DNA of 64,000 nt from Maylandia zebra (GCF_041146795.1 NC_135168.1:42345870-42409869), one strand, 5' to 3'. Shown: positions 1 through 10,835, numbered from the stretch's first letter. Numbers and translations are program-made. The notes: generated by a model not told the origin, from the sequence alone.

Positions 1-197
1 TATCATTTTCAACAGTAGCAGGTATCTGTTTCCTCAGCAATAGCCCTGTAAATGCATTACATATTACCTGCTCATCAAGTAACAGAAAGACACATACATC
101 TGTAGCCAGTCTGCAGCTCCACTACCATGGAACATTTAACAGCTAAGGACAAAACTTAAAAGATGAAAATTTGTGCTGTATATCCAAAGTTCAAATA
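1..197. other. Unassigned intergenic sequence
   Basis: AT-rich sequence before the first recognisable transposon. I see no coding frame, RNA gene or repeat family here. Confidence 0.4.
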
Positions 198-1205
198 CAA
201 CCCCAATTCTTAAAATGTTGGGATGCTGTGTGAAATGTAAATAAAAACAGAATGCAATGACTGTCAAATCTCATAAACAAATATTTTTTTTCCACAATAA
301 TTCAAAGAAAGCTGAGACCATTACCGTTACCAAAAGTATTAGCTAATTTATGACCCCTATTTCAGTTGGGTTGGGGTTAACAAAAGACTGAAAAGGTAAG
401 TGGCACTGCTGGAGGAATTTTTTTGCATCTAGGTTCATCGGTAAAAGGTCAGTGAGATGACCTTAGAGAAGCAGAATTTCTCCCAAATAAAGATGGGCAG
501 AGGGTCAGCAATATGCAAAAAACTGTCCACTAAGTCTGGAACAATTTCAGAATAATGTTTATCAAAAATCATAAAGTGTTTGAAAAACTCATTTATGACA
601 GTACGATAAGATCAGCAGAAAATGTTGTGCACAAGGCAAGACAGAAAATCAGTACTGGATGCCTGTGATCCTCGTGCCCTTAAGCAGCAGGCATGATTCT
701 GTCATGGAAATCAGTGAATGGGTTCAAGAATACTTCCAAAAGTTATTTTTTTCTATGCAAAGATTTCACTATCCCACCTACAAATGCAGGCTAAAGCTCT
801 GCCATGCAAAGAAGAAGCCATAATTGAACGCAATCCCGAAACATTGCCACCTTCTCTGACCCAAAGCTCATTCAAAATGGACTGAGGTAAAGTGGAAAAC
901 TGTTTTGTGCTCAAATGAACTGAATTTAGAAATGTATTTTCGAAAACATCAACATCACATCCTCTCGACTTAAAGAAGAGAAACAGTCATCTGGCTTGTC
1001 AATCACTACTCAAAAGCCTACATCTCTGCTGGTATGGGGATACATCAGTGCCTATGGAATTGGCAGCTTGCATCTGGAAAAGGCACCATCAATGCTGAAA
1101 GTTACATACAGGTTTTAGAGCAACATATACTCCCATCCCACCAATGCAATGCTAAACTGCACACTGCAGCTAATACAAACAGCATAGCTTTATGGATGAA
1201 GAATC
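198..1205 (+). mobile_element. Decayed Tc1/mariner-type DNA transposon, 3' part missing
   Basis: The left end begins right after a TA dinucleotide (196-197) with a terminus of the type CAACCCCAATTC, familiar from abundant fish Tc1-like elements. The stretch that follows reads like an eroded transposase gene. At 1,034-1,190 a frame still shows the catalytic-core surroundings of an IS630/Tc1 transposase (GTINAESYIQVLEQHILPS, then a remnant resembling the HNDNARPHTA region). Stops and frameshifts upstream make it non-functional. Known full-length relatives are about 1.6 kb, so the right third and the right inverted repeat are missing. Similarity stops near 1,205, where LINE sequence begins. The family call rests on recognition, not on a search. 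Confidence 0.75.
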
Positions 1206-2065
1206 AGGCTGCTGAACTGTCTTGCGTGCATTTCCCAGTGACTCTGAAAAATTGGTTTATGCATGTATTACTTCTAGGCTGGACTACTGTAATTTGTCAT
1301 TATCAGGATGCCCTAAAAACTCCCTGAAAAGCCCTGAGTGGATCCAAAATGCTGCAGCAAGAGTACTGACGGGACTAGAAAGAGAAGAAATATTTCTCCT
1401 GTCTTCATTGGCTCCCTGTTAAATCCAGAATTGAAGTCAAAATCCTGCTCCTCACATGCAAGGTCTTAAATAATCAGGCCCCGTCTAATCTTAATGACCT
1501 AATGGTGCCATATCACCCCATTAGAACTCTTCGCTCTGAGATTGCTTTTAAAGTTAGGCTTAAAACTTTCCTTTTTTGCTAAAGCATATAGTTATGGCTG
1601 GATCAGGTGGCCCTGAATCCTCCCTTAGTTACGCTGCAATACTTCTAGGCTGCTGGGGGATTCCCATGATGCATTGAATGCTTTCTCTTTAGTCATCTTT
1701 TTCACTCACTATGTGTTTATACATCTCTCTGTATTTAATTATTTGTTATTATTAGTCTCTGTCTCTCTTCCACAGCAAGACTTTGTCCTGTCTTCCCCTC
1801 ACCCCCAACCGGTTGCGGCAGATGGCTGCTCCCCCCTGAGCCTAATTCTGCTGGAGGTTTCTTCCTGTTAAAAGGGAGGTTTTCCTTCCTACTGTCACCA
1901 AAGCACTTGCTCATAAGGGGTCATATGATTGTTGGGCTTATCTCTGTTTTCTTTGTATTTGTAATCGTTTTCTTTGTAGGCTCTTTACCTTAGAATATAA
2001 AGCACCTTGAGGCAACTGTTGTTGTGATTTGGTGCTATATAAATAAAATAGTATTTAATTGAAAA
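1206..2065 (+). mobile_element. L2/Rex1-type LINE 3' end (truncated)
   Basis: At 1,252-1,590 broken frames encode the C-terminal region of a non-LTR reverse transcriptase: ITSRLDYCNLSLSGCP, then IQNAAARVLTG, then (after a frameshift) ILLLTCKVLNNQAPS and a terminal VRLKTFLF. The 3' untranslated part contains the block CTGGAGGTTTCTTCCTGTTAAAAGGGAG in slightly varied form, and ends near 2,060 with a tail of the ATAAATAAAATAGTATTTAATTGAA type. This tail is common to many fish LINE copies. Compared with the sister copy at about 43,960-44,610, about 125 bp before VRLKTFLF are deleted. No intact protein remains. Confidence 0.8.
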
Positions 2066-2133
2066 CATTTGATGCATCATGAAATGAAGGGCTGCTTATC
2101 TTCCAGATGACTATGGACCGTTGTTAATAGTTA

Positions 2134-2801
2134 CAGTGCCATGAAAAGGTATTTTCCCCCTTACCTAGTTATAATTTTTGTCATAATTAAATGTTTCAGA
2201 TGATCAAACACATTTTAATATTAGACAGAGATAAACTGAGTAAATACAAAATGCTGTTTTTCATTTATTAAATGGGAAAATGCAATCCAAACCCACCTGG
2301 GCATATGTGGAAAAGTAATTGCCCCTTAAAGCTAATAACTGGTTGTGCCACCCTTGGTGCCAAGAACTGCAATGTTTGCAATAACCAGTGATGAGTCTTT
2401 CACATCACTGTGAAGGAATTTTTGCCCAATCTTCTTTGAAGGATTTTTCTCATTCAGCCAATTTTGAGGGTGTTCGATCACAAATGCCCCATTTAAGATT
2501 GTCTTTTGCCCTTCTCCCCCGTCCCTCTTCTCAGCTGTTTCTCTTTCCCTCTTTCTTTCTCCCCTTCTTTCCCCCAGTCAAGTCTGTCCCGTATTCAGTA
2601 AGTGAAAATAAAATAAACAATAAAAGGTGAATCAAATGGACCATTACGGCAAGGCTGGGATGGTCAGTTTGGTAAAGTAAATCCGTTGGGCATCTTTCTT
2701 TGCCTTTAGACAACAATTCTGATGGCAAAAGAGCCAAACGGGACAGGCCAAAAAAAAAAAAAAAGAAAAAAAAGAAAAAAAAGAAATAAAGAACATGTTA
2801 A

Positions 2802-2833
<32 letters not shown>

Positions 2834-3295
2834 ATTAGGCAGACGCATCTATTTTTGCTGAATCTCTAAGCAAATGAGGCCTGCTGTTCTTTGGATGTTG
2901 CCCTCGGTTCTTTTGTGACTTTCTGGATGAGTCATTGATGTGCTCTTTGAGTAATTTTGGTAGGACAGCCAATCTTGGGAAGGTTAATCAGTGTTCCCAG
3001 TTTTCTGCATTTCTGCATAATGGCTCTCACAGTGATTCCCTCAAGTCCCAAAGCCTAATAAATGGCTTTGTAAGCCTTTCCAGACTGATAGATGTCAGTC
3101 CCTTGGTGATCTGTTCTCGAGTTTCCTTAGATTGTGGTGTGATGGGTGTTTTTTCCCCCCCTCAAGCTTTTAGCCAACTTCACGTTGTCAAACAGGTTCT
3201 ATTGAAATGATTTCTTGATTCAGCAGGTGTGGCAGTAATCAAGCCCGGGTTTGGCAAGTGAAACTGTATTCAGCTTTTTAAAAAATATGGTTAAT
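2134..3295 (-). mobile_element. Second decayed Tc1-like transposon, interrupted by a foreign poly(A)-tailed segment
   Basis: The left end (CAGTGCCATGAAAAGGTATTTTCCCCC type, after TA at 2,132-2,133) and the following block are the antisense of a well-known fish Tc1-like element. The right block (about 2,868-3,260) contains the reverse complement of the helix-turn-helix part of the transposase gene, including the phrase AATGGCTCTCACAGTGATTCCC. About 700 bp expected in the middle are absent and replaced by an unrelated segment of about 370 bp (about 2,490-2,860). The right terminal repeat cannot be recognised. The element cannot code for transposase. Confidence 0.72.
2490..2860 (+). mobile_element. 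Probable retroposed transcript fragment inside the Tc1-like element
   Basis: This segment has no similarity to Tc1 elements. It ends in an A-rich run (2,750-2,788), an AATAAA-type signal at about 2,784, about 15 further bases and then a pure run of about 26 A (2,806-2,832). That order, signal then tail, is what a reverse-transcribed polyadenylated RNA would leave. I could not identify the parent transcript. Target-site duplications are not evident, so a SINE or a microsatellite-expanded patch remains possible. Confidence 0.4.
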
Positions 3296-4320
3296 TCATT
3301 CTCAGTTGTGGTTATTTGCATGACATCTCATTTAACTTTTTGCTTTGGCTGATACTGAAAACACATTCTAGTGGAATTTCATAAGTTCAAAGCTTGGTAA
3401 GAAGCTAAAATTCCCAGTCTAATCACTCAGCCTGATCATTCACATTCATCTAGAGTTAAATCTGCAGCAACTCTAGCGAATCCTCCGCAGCTAAGTTTGC
3501 AGCACTTGCACCAACACATTCAAGTTAGTTTTCTCATTATATTGCATCCCACTCCTGTAAGCAGAAGGTGAGGATTCCTCTCTTTAGCTCATGTGGCAGT
3601 AGTCCACATGTTCTGTATGAGTAGCCAACTAAAAAGTGGGCAAATTCGGCTCAAGTCACTTTGCTATTCAAAACCTTACAGATAGGACATATAGTGAAAT
3701 CTAGCCATAGTTATAAAGGTGCAGACCCTGTCCACCATTGCAGAGGCAAGAGGGGTGTTCAGGTTAGACATTCTCTTGCCTGCAGTGGTTTTTCTTTACT
3801 AAAGCATGAACTGTGTCTGCTCAGCATTCGCAACATACCCCCATTTGTTTCAAATTTTTCAGTTGGGTCATGCCTTAAACTAACTGTGCAGATAAATGCC
3901 TTTTTTTTTTTTTTTTTTTTTAAATCCCTGAGAGTCATGAGTTGTATTTAGCAAAGCTAGACCCGGATAGGTCAGGTCAGGCTTTGGTCTTTGCAATAAT
4001 TACTGACGTTTCAGTTTTTCAATACCAAGTAATATGAAACTGATCAAAGTTTATGTGTGGAATTCAGGTGAGGGGGCGGAGCCTGTTTTCTTTTTTCTTA
4101 ATAGGGTGATATGTTTAGCTTTGATTTTTACATCTGCATAAGCCATTTATACGGAAGTTCATTCAGTCCACTATAGTGAACCTTATATAATAAAAAAACC
4201 CCCAAACAAACAAACAAAACCCTTAGCCTCTTTCTGTTATTCCAGGAAGCTTTGGTTAGGTAAATCTCTCTTGTCGTTCACATGTTGGTGATTATCGGCT
4301 TACTGTTTCCTGTCTTGCAA
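3296..4320. other. Unassigned intergenic sequence
   Basis: No gene is supported. A poly(T) run at 3,900-3,921 could be the tail of a minus-strand retroposon, but no body is recognisable. An A/C-rich microsatellite-like patch lies at 4,190-4,220. Confidence 0.35.
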
Positions 4321-4760
4321 CTTTCAGCCTTTTGCAGGCCCTCTGCTCTCTGTTGGCCAGCCCGCGCCTCCATGCAGGCTCTTTTCTCTCCTGTCTGTGC
4401 AACTCTCAGTCTTATTGTAGGCTCTCTGCTCTCTATTGGCCAACAGCGGCTCTGAGTCTTAATGCAGGCTCTTCTCTTTCCTGCATTTTGCAACCCTTTC
4501 TTGTCTCCTATCATCTTTCTGCTGCAGGTTGGCCTCCAGTGCCCCTAAGCTGGCAGCCTCTCCTCTCTGCCCTTCAATCTCTCCTGTCTCCTTTGCCAGC
4601 TCTCAGCCTTATCACTAACTCTCTGTATCTCTCCTGTCGTACCTCAGCTCTGAGCCAAATCAAAGGATCTACGTCCCTGTCTTAGCTCTAGTCTGTCCTC
4701 ATGCCTTATTACAATTTCTCTCCACCCTCCTGGCCCCCGATGGCCCTCGAGTCTTGTCGC
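4321..4760. repeat. Degenerate CT-rich tandem repeat
   Basis: Blocks of the type GCAGGCTCT-CTCTCCTGTCT-TGCAACTCTCAG recur at about 4,330, 4,372, 4,420, 4,463 and 4,560 with variable spacing. They alternate with CTCTGCTCTCT-TTGGCCA. Both strands show ORFs of 78 and 117 codons only because this short-period sequence lacks stop codons. Confidence 0.55.
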
Positions 4761-4860
4761 AGGCTCAATTTCTACTCTGCTGCTTCATAAATTCATATGT
4801 TCCATTCCCTATAGATCAGATCTTCCTGCCACGGCAAGAATGCGTTCTTTTCTTTGGGTA

Positions 4861-5005
4861 TCCTGCCCTAATACCTATCACTTCTGGGATTCTGTTCTGC
4901 TGTAATTGGCCATTGAAGTCTGACAGTCAAATACCTCAAATTGTATTTTCTACATCAATAAATCATGTTCAGTTCCTTCTAATGATCTCTCCTTATTGAA
5001 ATGAA
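4861..5005 (+). repeat. Direct repeat copy 1
   Basis: This block (TCCTGCCCTAAT ... AAATACCTCAAATT ... ACATCAATAAATCATGTT ... CTCCTTATT) reappears in diverged form at about 5,389-5,515. The two copies bracket the short interspersed repeat at 5,030-5,200, which suggests a local tandem duplication with an insertion between the copies, or an element with long terminal similarity. Confidence 0.6.
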
Positions 5006-5029
5006 GCTTATGCATTAGTTCAATAAAGA

Positions 5030-5200
5030 ATTCAAAATTCAAATTCAAATTTTATTTGTCACACACACACAACCATACACAGTATGACATGGGGGTGAAA
5101 TGCTTGTAGCTGTACAAGAAGATCTGTAGTCACACATCTGACTGCTTCCCAGGTATTGGCAGTCAAGGTGACGGTGACATCACTGGTCTACCCCAATCAT
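5030..5200 (-). mobile_element. SINE-like or LINE-tail short repeat
   Basis: Begins with the (AATTC/AAATTC) tail pattern followed by TTTTATTTGTCACACACACAC ... ACAGTATGACAT ... GTGAAATGCTTGTAGCTGTAC. This combination is typical of short non-LTR-derived repeats scattered in fish genomes, here in reverse orientation. It is non-coding. The family name cannot be fixed without a repeat library. Confidence 0.5.
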
Positions 5201-5388
5201 CTTTCTGCCGGCCTTCTTCAGGCCAATCAGCTTTCACTCTGCGTGCTTTAAATCTTCCTGCGCATCCATCATTCTTCCTTGCAGACGCCTTTGTGCAACA
5301 CACCTCTTTCCCCATCACCCTCTTTCCCTCATCACTGAGGCTCCATTCATGCCTCCATCTCCACCACCAGCGTCTAGACTCTGGTGGG

Positions 5389-5515
5389 TCCTGCCCTAAT
5401 CAAAATCACAGCTGGGATGGCCATTGGAGTCTAACTGGCAAATACCTCAAATTTAATTCTATACATCAATAAATCATGTTTAATTCCTTCTCATGATCTC
5501 TTTTTATTAAACTAA
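5389..5515 (+). repeat. Direct repeat copy 2
   Basis: Diverged second copy of the block at 4,861-5,005, sharing TCCTGCCCTAAT, GGCCATTG-AGTCT, CAAATACCTCAAATT, ACATCAATAAATCATGTT and CATGATCTCT in the same order. Confidence 0.6.
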
Positions 5516-5606
5516 ACTTAACAAATATTGTCATTATACTTAATTATTTTTTGCGCACAGTATAATTGCAGAGGGTGCCTATATTAATAACTTATTAAAA
5601 AAACTT

Positions 5607-5906
5607 TTATTCTTTAGCAGTGCAATAGAATACAATTCTTTTAGATTTAGTGGGTGTTTTCCTTAAAGAAGTTCTTACTTCAATTTGATTTGCTTTCAGA
5701 ATCAAACCATAGAAAAAGATAAAACATCCTAAATAAGTAAATAAAAAGAAACTGGCAGCAGCTGTAGGAACATAAGACAGGTCAGTGTTTGTTCTGATTA
5801 TTTTTGCAGTTATTTTGAACTCATCTTCTACAATAGTGCATTCATTCACCAAAAACACAAGTGGAATTTGTGGTGAATTTCTTTTGACATTCTCCACTAC
5901 TGACAA
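5607..5906 (-). pseudogene. Short coding-like fragment, unassigned
   Basis: A 99-codon minus-strand frame whose middle (about IPLVFLVNECTIVEDEFKI, then a hydrophobic stretch) reads more like real protein than most random frames here. It faintly recalls exons of multi-copy uncharacterised teleost genes. No start context, splice partners or family domain can be confirmed. It may be an exon fragment, a pseudogene piece or chance. Confidence 0.2.
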
Positions 5907-6230
5907 TGCCTCTTTGACAATGTTTATCTCACTCTGTCTTCAGCATTGGCTGGAAAAACACTCAACACAATATCGACAATGTTGCATTGTGTAAAAAAAA
6001 TCTAATGAAGCTACAAAGAACTTCTATTTGCTCACTTTCTGCGTACTGACCGCCTGCTTTTGATAAGCTCTCTGAATGCAAACCAGGCTTTTAAAATACT
6101 TTTGAGCAAACTTTTCAAGCAAGCAAAACTACAGAAAGTAATCTTGTCGTCAAATAGATGCGTTGAATTTCTTTTTTTCTCATTTTTTCTGGGATTACTG
6201 CCAGGGATGGTTAGTCATTACACTGAATAC

Positions 6231-6272
6231 TCCATCCATCCATCCATCCATCCATCCATCCATCCATCCATC
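6231..6272. repeat. (ATCC)n microsatellite
   Basis: About ten perfect tetranucleotide copies of TCCA. It sits at the 3' side of the minus-strand LINE fragment that follows and may be that element's simple-repeat tail. Confidence 0.85.
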
Positions 6273-6600
6273 TTCGTCCACTTATTTAACAGAAGTTTGA
6301 AAAAATCATAACAGAAGCATTTTGACAATGTCTCTAGAAATAAAAAGCAGCAAACATTGATCTCCTCTCGACTTCATTCGAGACCTAGGTTGTGCAAGGA
6401 GCATGTGATTGGATGATCTAAGTGCTCTGTTGGGATTGTATAAGTGGAGTAGTTCAGAGAGATAGGCGGGCGCTAAATTATTTAGAATTTTAAAAGTGAA
6501 CAAAAGAATTTTAAAATCTATGCAATATTTAACAGGGAGCCAATGTAGTTTGGCTAAAATTGGAGTTATGTGTTCATTCAGTTTAAAAACCTGATATGTG
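6273..6600 (-). mobile_element. L2/Rex1-type LINE fragment, minus strand
   Basis: Read on the minus strand, the fragment encodes the C-terminal reverse-transcriptase tail: a block like LPVKYCIDFKILLFTFKILN, then NLAPAYLSELLHLYNPNRALRSSNH. It then degenerates after residues resembling the GDRAF block. It belongs to the same broad LINE group as the copies at 1,206 and 43,960 but to a different subfamily. No upstream endonuclease or reverse-transcriptase core is present. Confidence 0.65.
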
Positions 6601-8320
6601 GTTGGAAATCATTGATTGAGATCAGTCCATTGTGTATGATTAAGCCTGTGTTGCACAATCAGGTGTTCTACTCACACCTTCTTACCTATAGGCAGGTCCA
6701 AACAGCTGCTGAAAGAAATTTGATAGATTAAAAGTTATTTTGTCTGGTTGTTATGTTACTTTTATTCAGTCATATCACAAGTTACAGTTAGGCCAGTGGC
6801 ATGTGACTTCCCTTATCCTGCGGGAGAAATTATTCATAACACGCACACAAACAATCACACGCAGACACACACACATACGCACACAAGCACACACACATTT
6901 ATTCAACCGTCCATCCCAATCTAATCCTCTGATTTTACTCCTCTCTGCAGTCTGAGCTGCCCATGTTTTCATTGTAGTCATGGGCTGTGACTCATCGTGC
7001 GTCTGAGCCAAGCTATTTGCGCTGGTTCACACTGGCTGACACACCTAGAGCCAGGAAACACACCCATTCCCACATATCCTTGTATTCAAGTGAGTGATCT
7101 GCAACAAAACAGTGATACACAGAGGACATTGACTTTGCAAGAGCATGGAAGATATTTAGCACATTTCACAATTATCCAGTTTGAACAGTCCACATTTGAG
7201 TTGTCCCAGAGCTAACTGACTGCTCTGCTTATCTTTGTCTCCCTCTGACCTGCTGCAGTGAGTTCATTTAGAATAAAAGCAGATATATTTATAAGAAATT
7301 TATATGTGAACACCTGTATTATAGATAAACGTCATGAGTATCTGAAAAAATAACCAATGATATGATTTACTGATGAGTTATTAAATAACTGTAAACATTT
7401 AACTCCTACTGAAAAGTTTGTGAGCAGTGCATCGTTTTTGACAGGAGTAATCCTGATTGCTAGCAGACACATAACAGGAGTTGTCTGTCTGGAATCAGCA
7501 TTTTCTGGTAGCTAAGACTGTTCTTTAAAGGCCACACCCCGTTGGCAAGAAAGGGAATCAAATAGGCGCTGTACTTCGAAAGTGGGTGAAATCTTATTCT
7601 GTTCAAGTTAAAACGTTAAATTCTGTGGAAAATACTATAAGCACTAGATGATTGCTTTAGTAGTTGTGCACTCATACACACAGTATACTTTAAACACTAA
7701 AGTAACGTTTTTCTTTTTGAAACTTTTGAAAAAAACTCTTTTGAAACTTCCCCTGAACATTTTTAAACACTGTTCCATCCCAAAGAGTAAAGCTTTACCC
7801 CACTTTATACACAGTTCTTTAGGATCTCTGCATGTCTTGCACATGTTTGGTGTTATTTCTCCACTTTTATCTCAGTGTGCTCACAATTACAGACATCTAC
7901 ACACGTCTGCGCACAAACAGCGGGCCTTCTTTTTTGTGGGAGAGCTGCACCCTGTTTTCGCAACAAAACAAAATCTGAGATCTCCTGACTCAAAGTTTAG
8001 TGTAGTAACATTAAAATATGCGTGTGTGCGCGCACAAGCACAAGCGTGTGAGTACCACTCCCCGGTTCACTCCCAACAAAAACAACACAGTAACTTCCTC
8101 TGTATGTAATCTATTCCTTGCATGTTGCCTTCATCTCGCTGAGTATGGGTGTGGCATATTGAGAAGGACACTGCAGGAATTTCAAAGACACTAGACACTG
8201 TTGTGAGAAGGGGAGACGCACATGTGTACACTTAAAACACACATGTGCATCCACAACCCACATATGAATTCTATTTTCAAAACTGGATGCACACATATAC
8301 TCCCCCTAAAAAACCCAAAC
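6601..8320. other. Unassigned intergenic sequence
   Basis: No gene is supported. An (AC)-rich patch at 6,838-6,898 creates small ORFs on both strands. Another CA-rich patch lies at 8,020-8,050. The 153-codon frame at 7,648-8,109 shows no family motif and is bounded by low-complexity sequence, so I do not call it. Confidence 0.35.
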
Positions 8321-8324
8321 AAAA

Positions 8325-8560
8325 AATCCCATCCATCCATTTTCTTCCACTTATCTGGGGCGGGGTCACGGGGGCAGCAGCCCAAGCAAAGAAACCCAGA
8401 CTTCCCTCTCCCCAGCCACCTCCTCCAGCTTGTCCGTGGAAACAGCAAGGTGTTCCCGGGCTAGCCGAGAGATATAATCTCTCCAGCGTGTCCTGGGTCT
8501 GCCCTGGGGCCTCCTCCCTGCCTCCTGTCCTCCGTGAATCGCTACCTTATCGTGGTGGAG
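8325..8560 (-). mobile_element. RTE/Rex3-type LINE 3' end, minus strand
   Basis: Starts with the reversed (TGGA)n tail (ATCCATCCAT at about 8,331) and then reads on the minus strand as the C-terminal end of an RTE-type ORF: GRPRTRWRDYISRLARE followed by KLEEVAGEREVWVSLLGLLPP. This ending is highly characteristic of abundant fish RTE/Rex3-like LINEs. Only the last 75 or so codons remain. Confidence 0.7.
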
Positions 8561-8905
8561 GGGTTTGTGTGTCCCAGGGATCACAGGGGCTATGTTGTCT
8601 GGGGGCTTTTGCCCCCTGGTAGGGTCTCCCATGACAAATTGGTCCTGGGTGAGGGACAAGACAAAGAGCGATTCAGAGGGAGCAGTTCACCCTCCCTGCC
8701 CTGGAGCCAGGCCTGGGGAGGGTACCCGAGGGCGAGCGTCTGGTGGCCGGGCCTTAGTCCATGGGGCCCGGCCGGGCACAGCCCGAAAAAGGGACATGGA
8801 CTCATCTTCCTGCAGGCCCAACACCCGCAGGAGGCACCGTAGCCGTGTGGCGGCCAGGAGTTGAGGTCCTGACGGAGGTCCCCAGCTACCAAGACTGGCA
8901 AAAAA
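8561..8905 (+). mobile_element. GC-rich LINE-associated sequence
   Basis: GC-rich block beginning near CGTGGTGGAGGGGTTTGTGTG and continuing to CCGGCCGGGCACAGCCCGAA, a sequence I recognise as a dispersed fish repeat that accompanies non-LTR elements (probably an internal or 5' region). Several overlapping ORFs of 90-106 codons on both strands are due to its GC content. The orientation relative to the adjoining RTE end suggests a rearranged or inverted copy. Confidence 0.45.
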
Positions 8906-9002
8906 TCCACAACCCTCCAAAATTACTGTTACTGATAAAAGCATGTGGCACAAAATATCCATAGCTATATACAGCTATGCTAGATGGTAAAAGCAGCCAA
9001 GA

Positions 9003-9265
9003 GTAATAAGATAAGATAAGATAAAATAACCTTTATTAGTCTCACACGTGGGAAATTTGTTTTGTCTAGCAGAAAGTGAACAGTGCAAAGTTATATATAG
9101 TTGTATATAAAATTAGAGAACACTGGAATACAATAAGAATAAGATACTGTACACAACTGTACAGAATAGAATAGAATGGAATAGAATAAAATACTATATA
9201 CAATAGAATGAAATGAAATAAAATTATATATACAATAGGATAAAAATAAAAATAATGGATAAGTG
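9003..9265 (-). mobile_element. SINE-like repeat with (GATAA)n tail
   Basis: Begins AATAAGATAAGATAAGATAA and CCTTTATTAGTCTCACACGTGGGAAATTTG, then AGCAGAAAGTG-ACAGTGCAAAG, and grades into an AGAATA-rich tail. The motif set is that of a short interspersed repeat common in percomorph fish. It is non-coding. Confidence 0.55.
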
Positions 9266-10440
9266 ATGGTAAAGGTTAGCTTGTGGTGAGCTACAAGAAA
9301 CCAGCACATAAGTTATAAATTCTGCTCTGCTAAACACTGTAGTAACAGCTTTCACACTTGCATTAGTAGCGTTAGGAACGCCCAAATAAACACTTTTCGA
9401 AACATGTCCTTGAGGGGAGTACTTAAGTTCATTTAACAAAGCTGCTGGTGTACACTGGGAACAAAAATGGATGGGAATACCTTTTTTTAAAACATAGTGT
9501 TAGTCATGGCTTATCAGATGTTCTCATCTATAAGCCTGTTGGTGACACAGCCATACCCATAATCCCAGTATGATTTGTCAGAGGAACCGCCCAGTGACTC
9601 TCGTAACAAGCTATCATGCCATCGCTTTGCGTGTCTGCATACCACATTGAAACATTTCATAGCTATGATCATTTAGAATGTTTTGGTTTTAATTCATAAC
9701 GTTCAGTGTTTGGCTTTGCAGTACTTTTAACACAGTGGGATGTAAAAGAAGTACTCTGACATTAATCTAGGACTTTAAGCTTAACATTAGCAGTTTCACT
9801 CTAAAAATAAACTTTCATGTGACACACTCAACATACAGCACACAGACAATTACAGCAATGACTACTGCAACTACAGTTTTCAGCGTATGAAAGTGAGCTA
9901 AAAACAACAACAACCTGTGTAAAGCACAGTGAAAATGTGGAATACATTTTAATGTCCAAATTAGATGCAAAAATTATTTAATATAAATTATATTGCTACT
10001 GCAGTTCACTAGCACAGGGTGGGCCCCATTAAAGCGACAGACTTCTGTAAATCCTGTCTTGTAAATAGACACCTTGCCTTTTGTGTTTAACTAAAGGCCG
10101 TCGTCCCGAACCATTTTGGTAATGATAGCTTTGTGTCAGTTTATGTGCGGCAGTGTAAATGTTTTAATAACATGTTGATGTCATTGTCTGTCATGATAAC
10201 CATTTTGTGGAGTGCATCTCTTCTTCTCTGTGTACTTCATTGTTATACTGTAGAACAAAAACTGAAGTGGGCAAAAAGCTGTTTTAAACAGAAAAATCAT
10301 GATAAAAACAGTACAAGTTTCTTGCCTGAATAATTTGTTACATAGTGCTGATTACATTCGGATAACAAGAGTTTGAAAACCTGACATTTAAGTGTTGAAA
10401 GTTCTTTTTTTCAAGCAGAGCTCACTTTTCCTGTTGCATG
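9266..10440. other. Unassigned intergenic sequence upstream of ahnak
   Basis: AT-rich and non-repetitive by eye. No coding frame with family features. It may hold upstream regulatory sequence for the gene that begins near 10,450, but no specific site can be defended. Confidence 0.35.
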
Positions 10441-10835
10441 TCTTTGCAACCATCTTTGTGAAGCAGTGGGTGGTCCCATGAACACTAAGGACCACTCCCC
10501 GTACACGGGTCCCCTCCCCTGGATTCCCCTCCCTCTGCTAACCAGGAGCCCAGCCCAGCTCCCTGTCCAACCACTCTGCTCAGCCCAGACTAGCAGCCAC
10601 TCAGAAAAAAAGAGGTTAAAATCAACTCAGAACGGTGGAGGGAGGGAGAGAGAGGGGGCAGAAAACGCCCTGGAAATCTGGTTGATCAAGAAATCGAAAA
10701 AGACTGACAGAGTCCTAGCAGACTGCGAAGGCGTGACAGTGTGAAAGTGTTTTTCTTGGAGTGAGGAGAAGTGGAGAAGTTTTCAAGGATGCTCAAGCAG
10801 GCGTGAGGCTTCTAGGGCGCTAAGGCTGCGCACAG
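10441..10835 (+). promoter_or_regulatory. ahnak: Probable ahnak promoter and untranslated first exon
   Basis: This is the only GC-rich, purine/pyrimidine-structured stretch in the several kilobases upstream of ahnak. C-rich boxes (CACTCCCCGTAC, CCCCTCCCCTGG) are followed by a G/A-rich leader. It ends at a good splice donor, CACAG|GTAAAG, with the exon boundary at 10,835. The transcription start is not determinable. An ATG at 10,478 opens an 88-codon upstream frame ending at 10,744, which would lie in the leader only if transcription starts upstream of it. Assignment to ahnak is by position and strand. Confidence 0.5.

Noticed and set aside
7648..8109. 153-codon plus-strand ORF
   Set aside because: Lys/Leu- and His-rich composition from AT- and CA-rich DNA; starts with an alternative codon and has no motif.
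8366..8964. Cluster of overlapping GC-rich ORFs on both strands
   Set aside because: They sit in LINE-derived GC-rich sequence; only the short RTE C-terminal remnant on the minus strand is meaningful.
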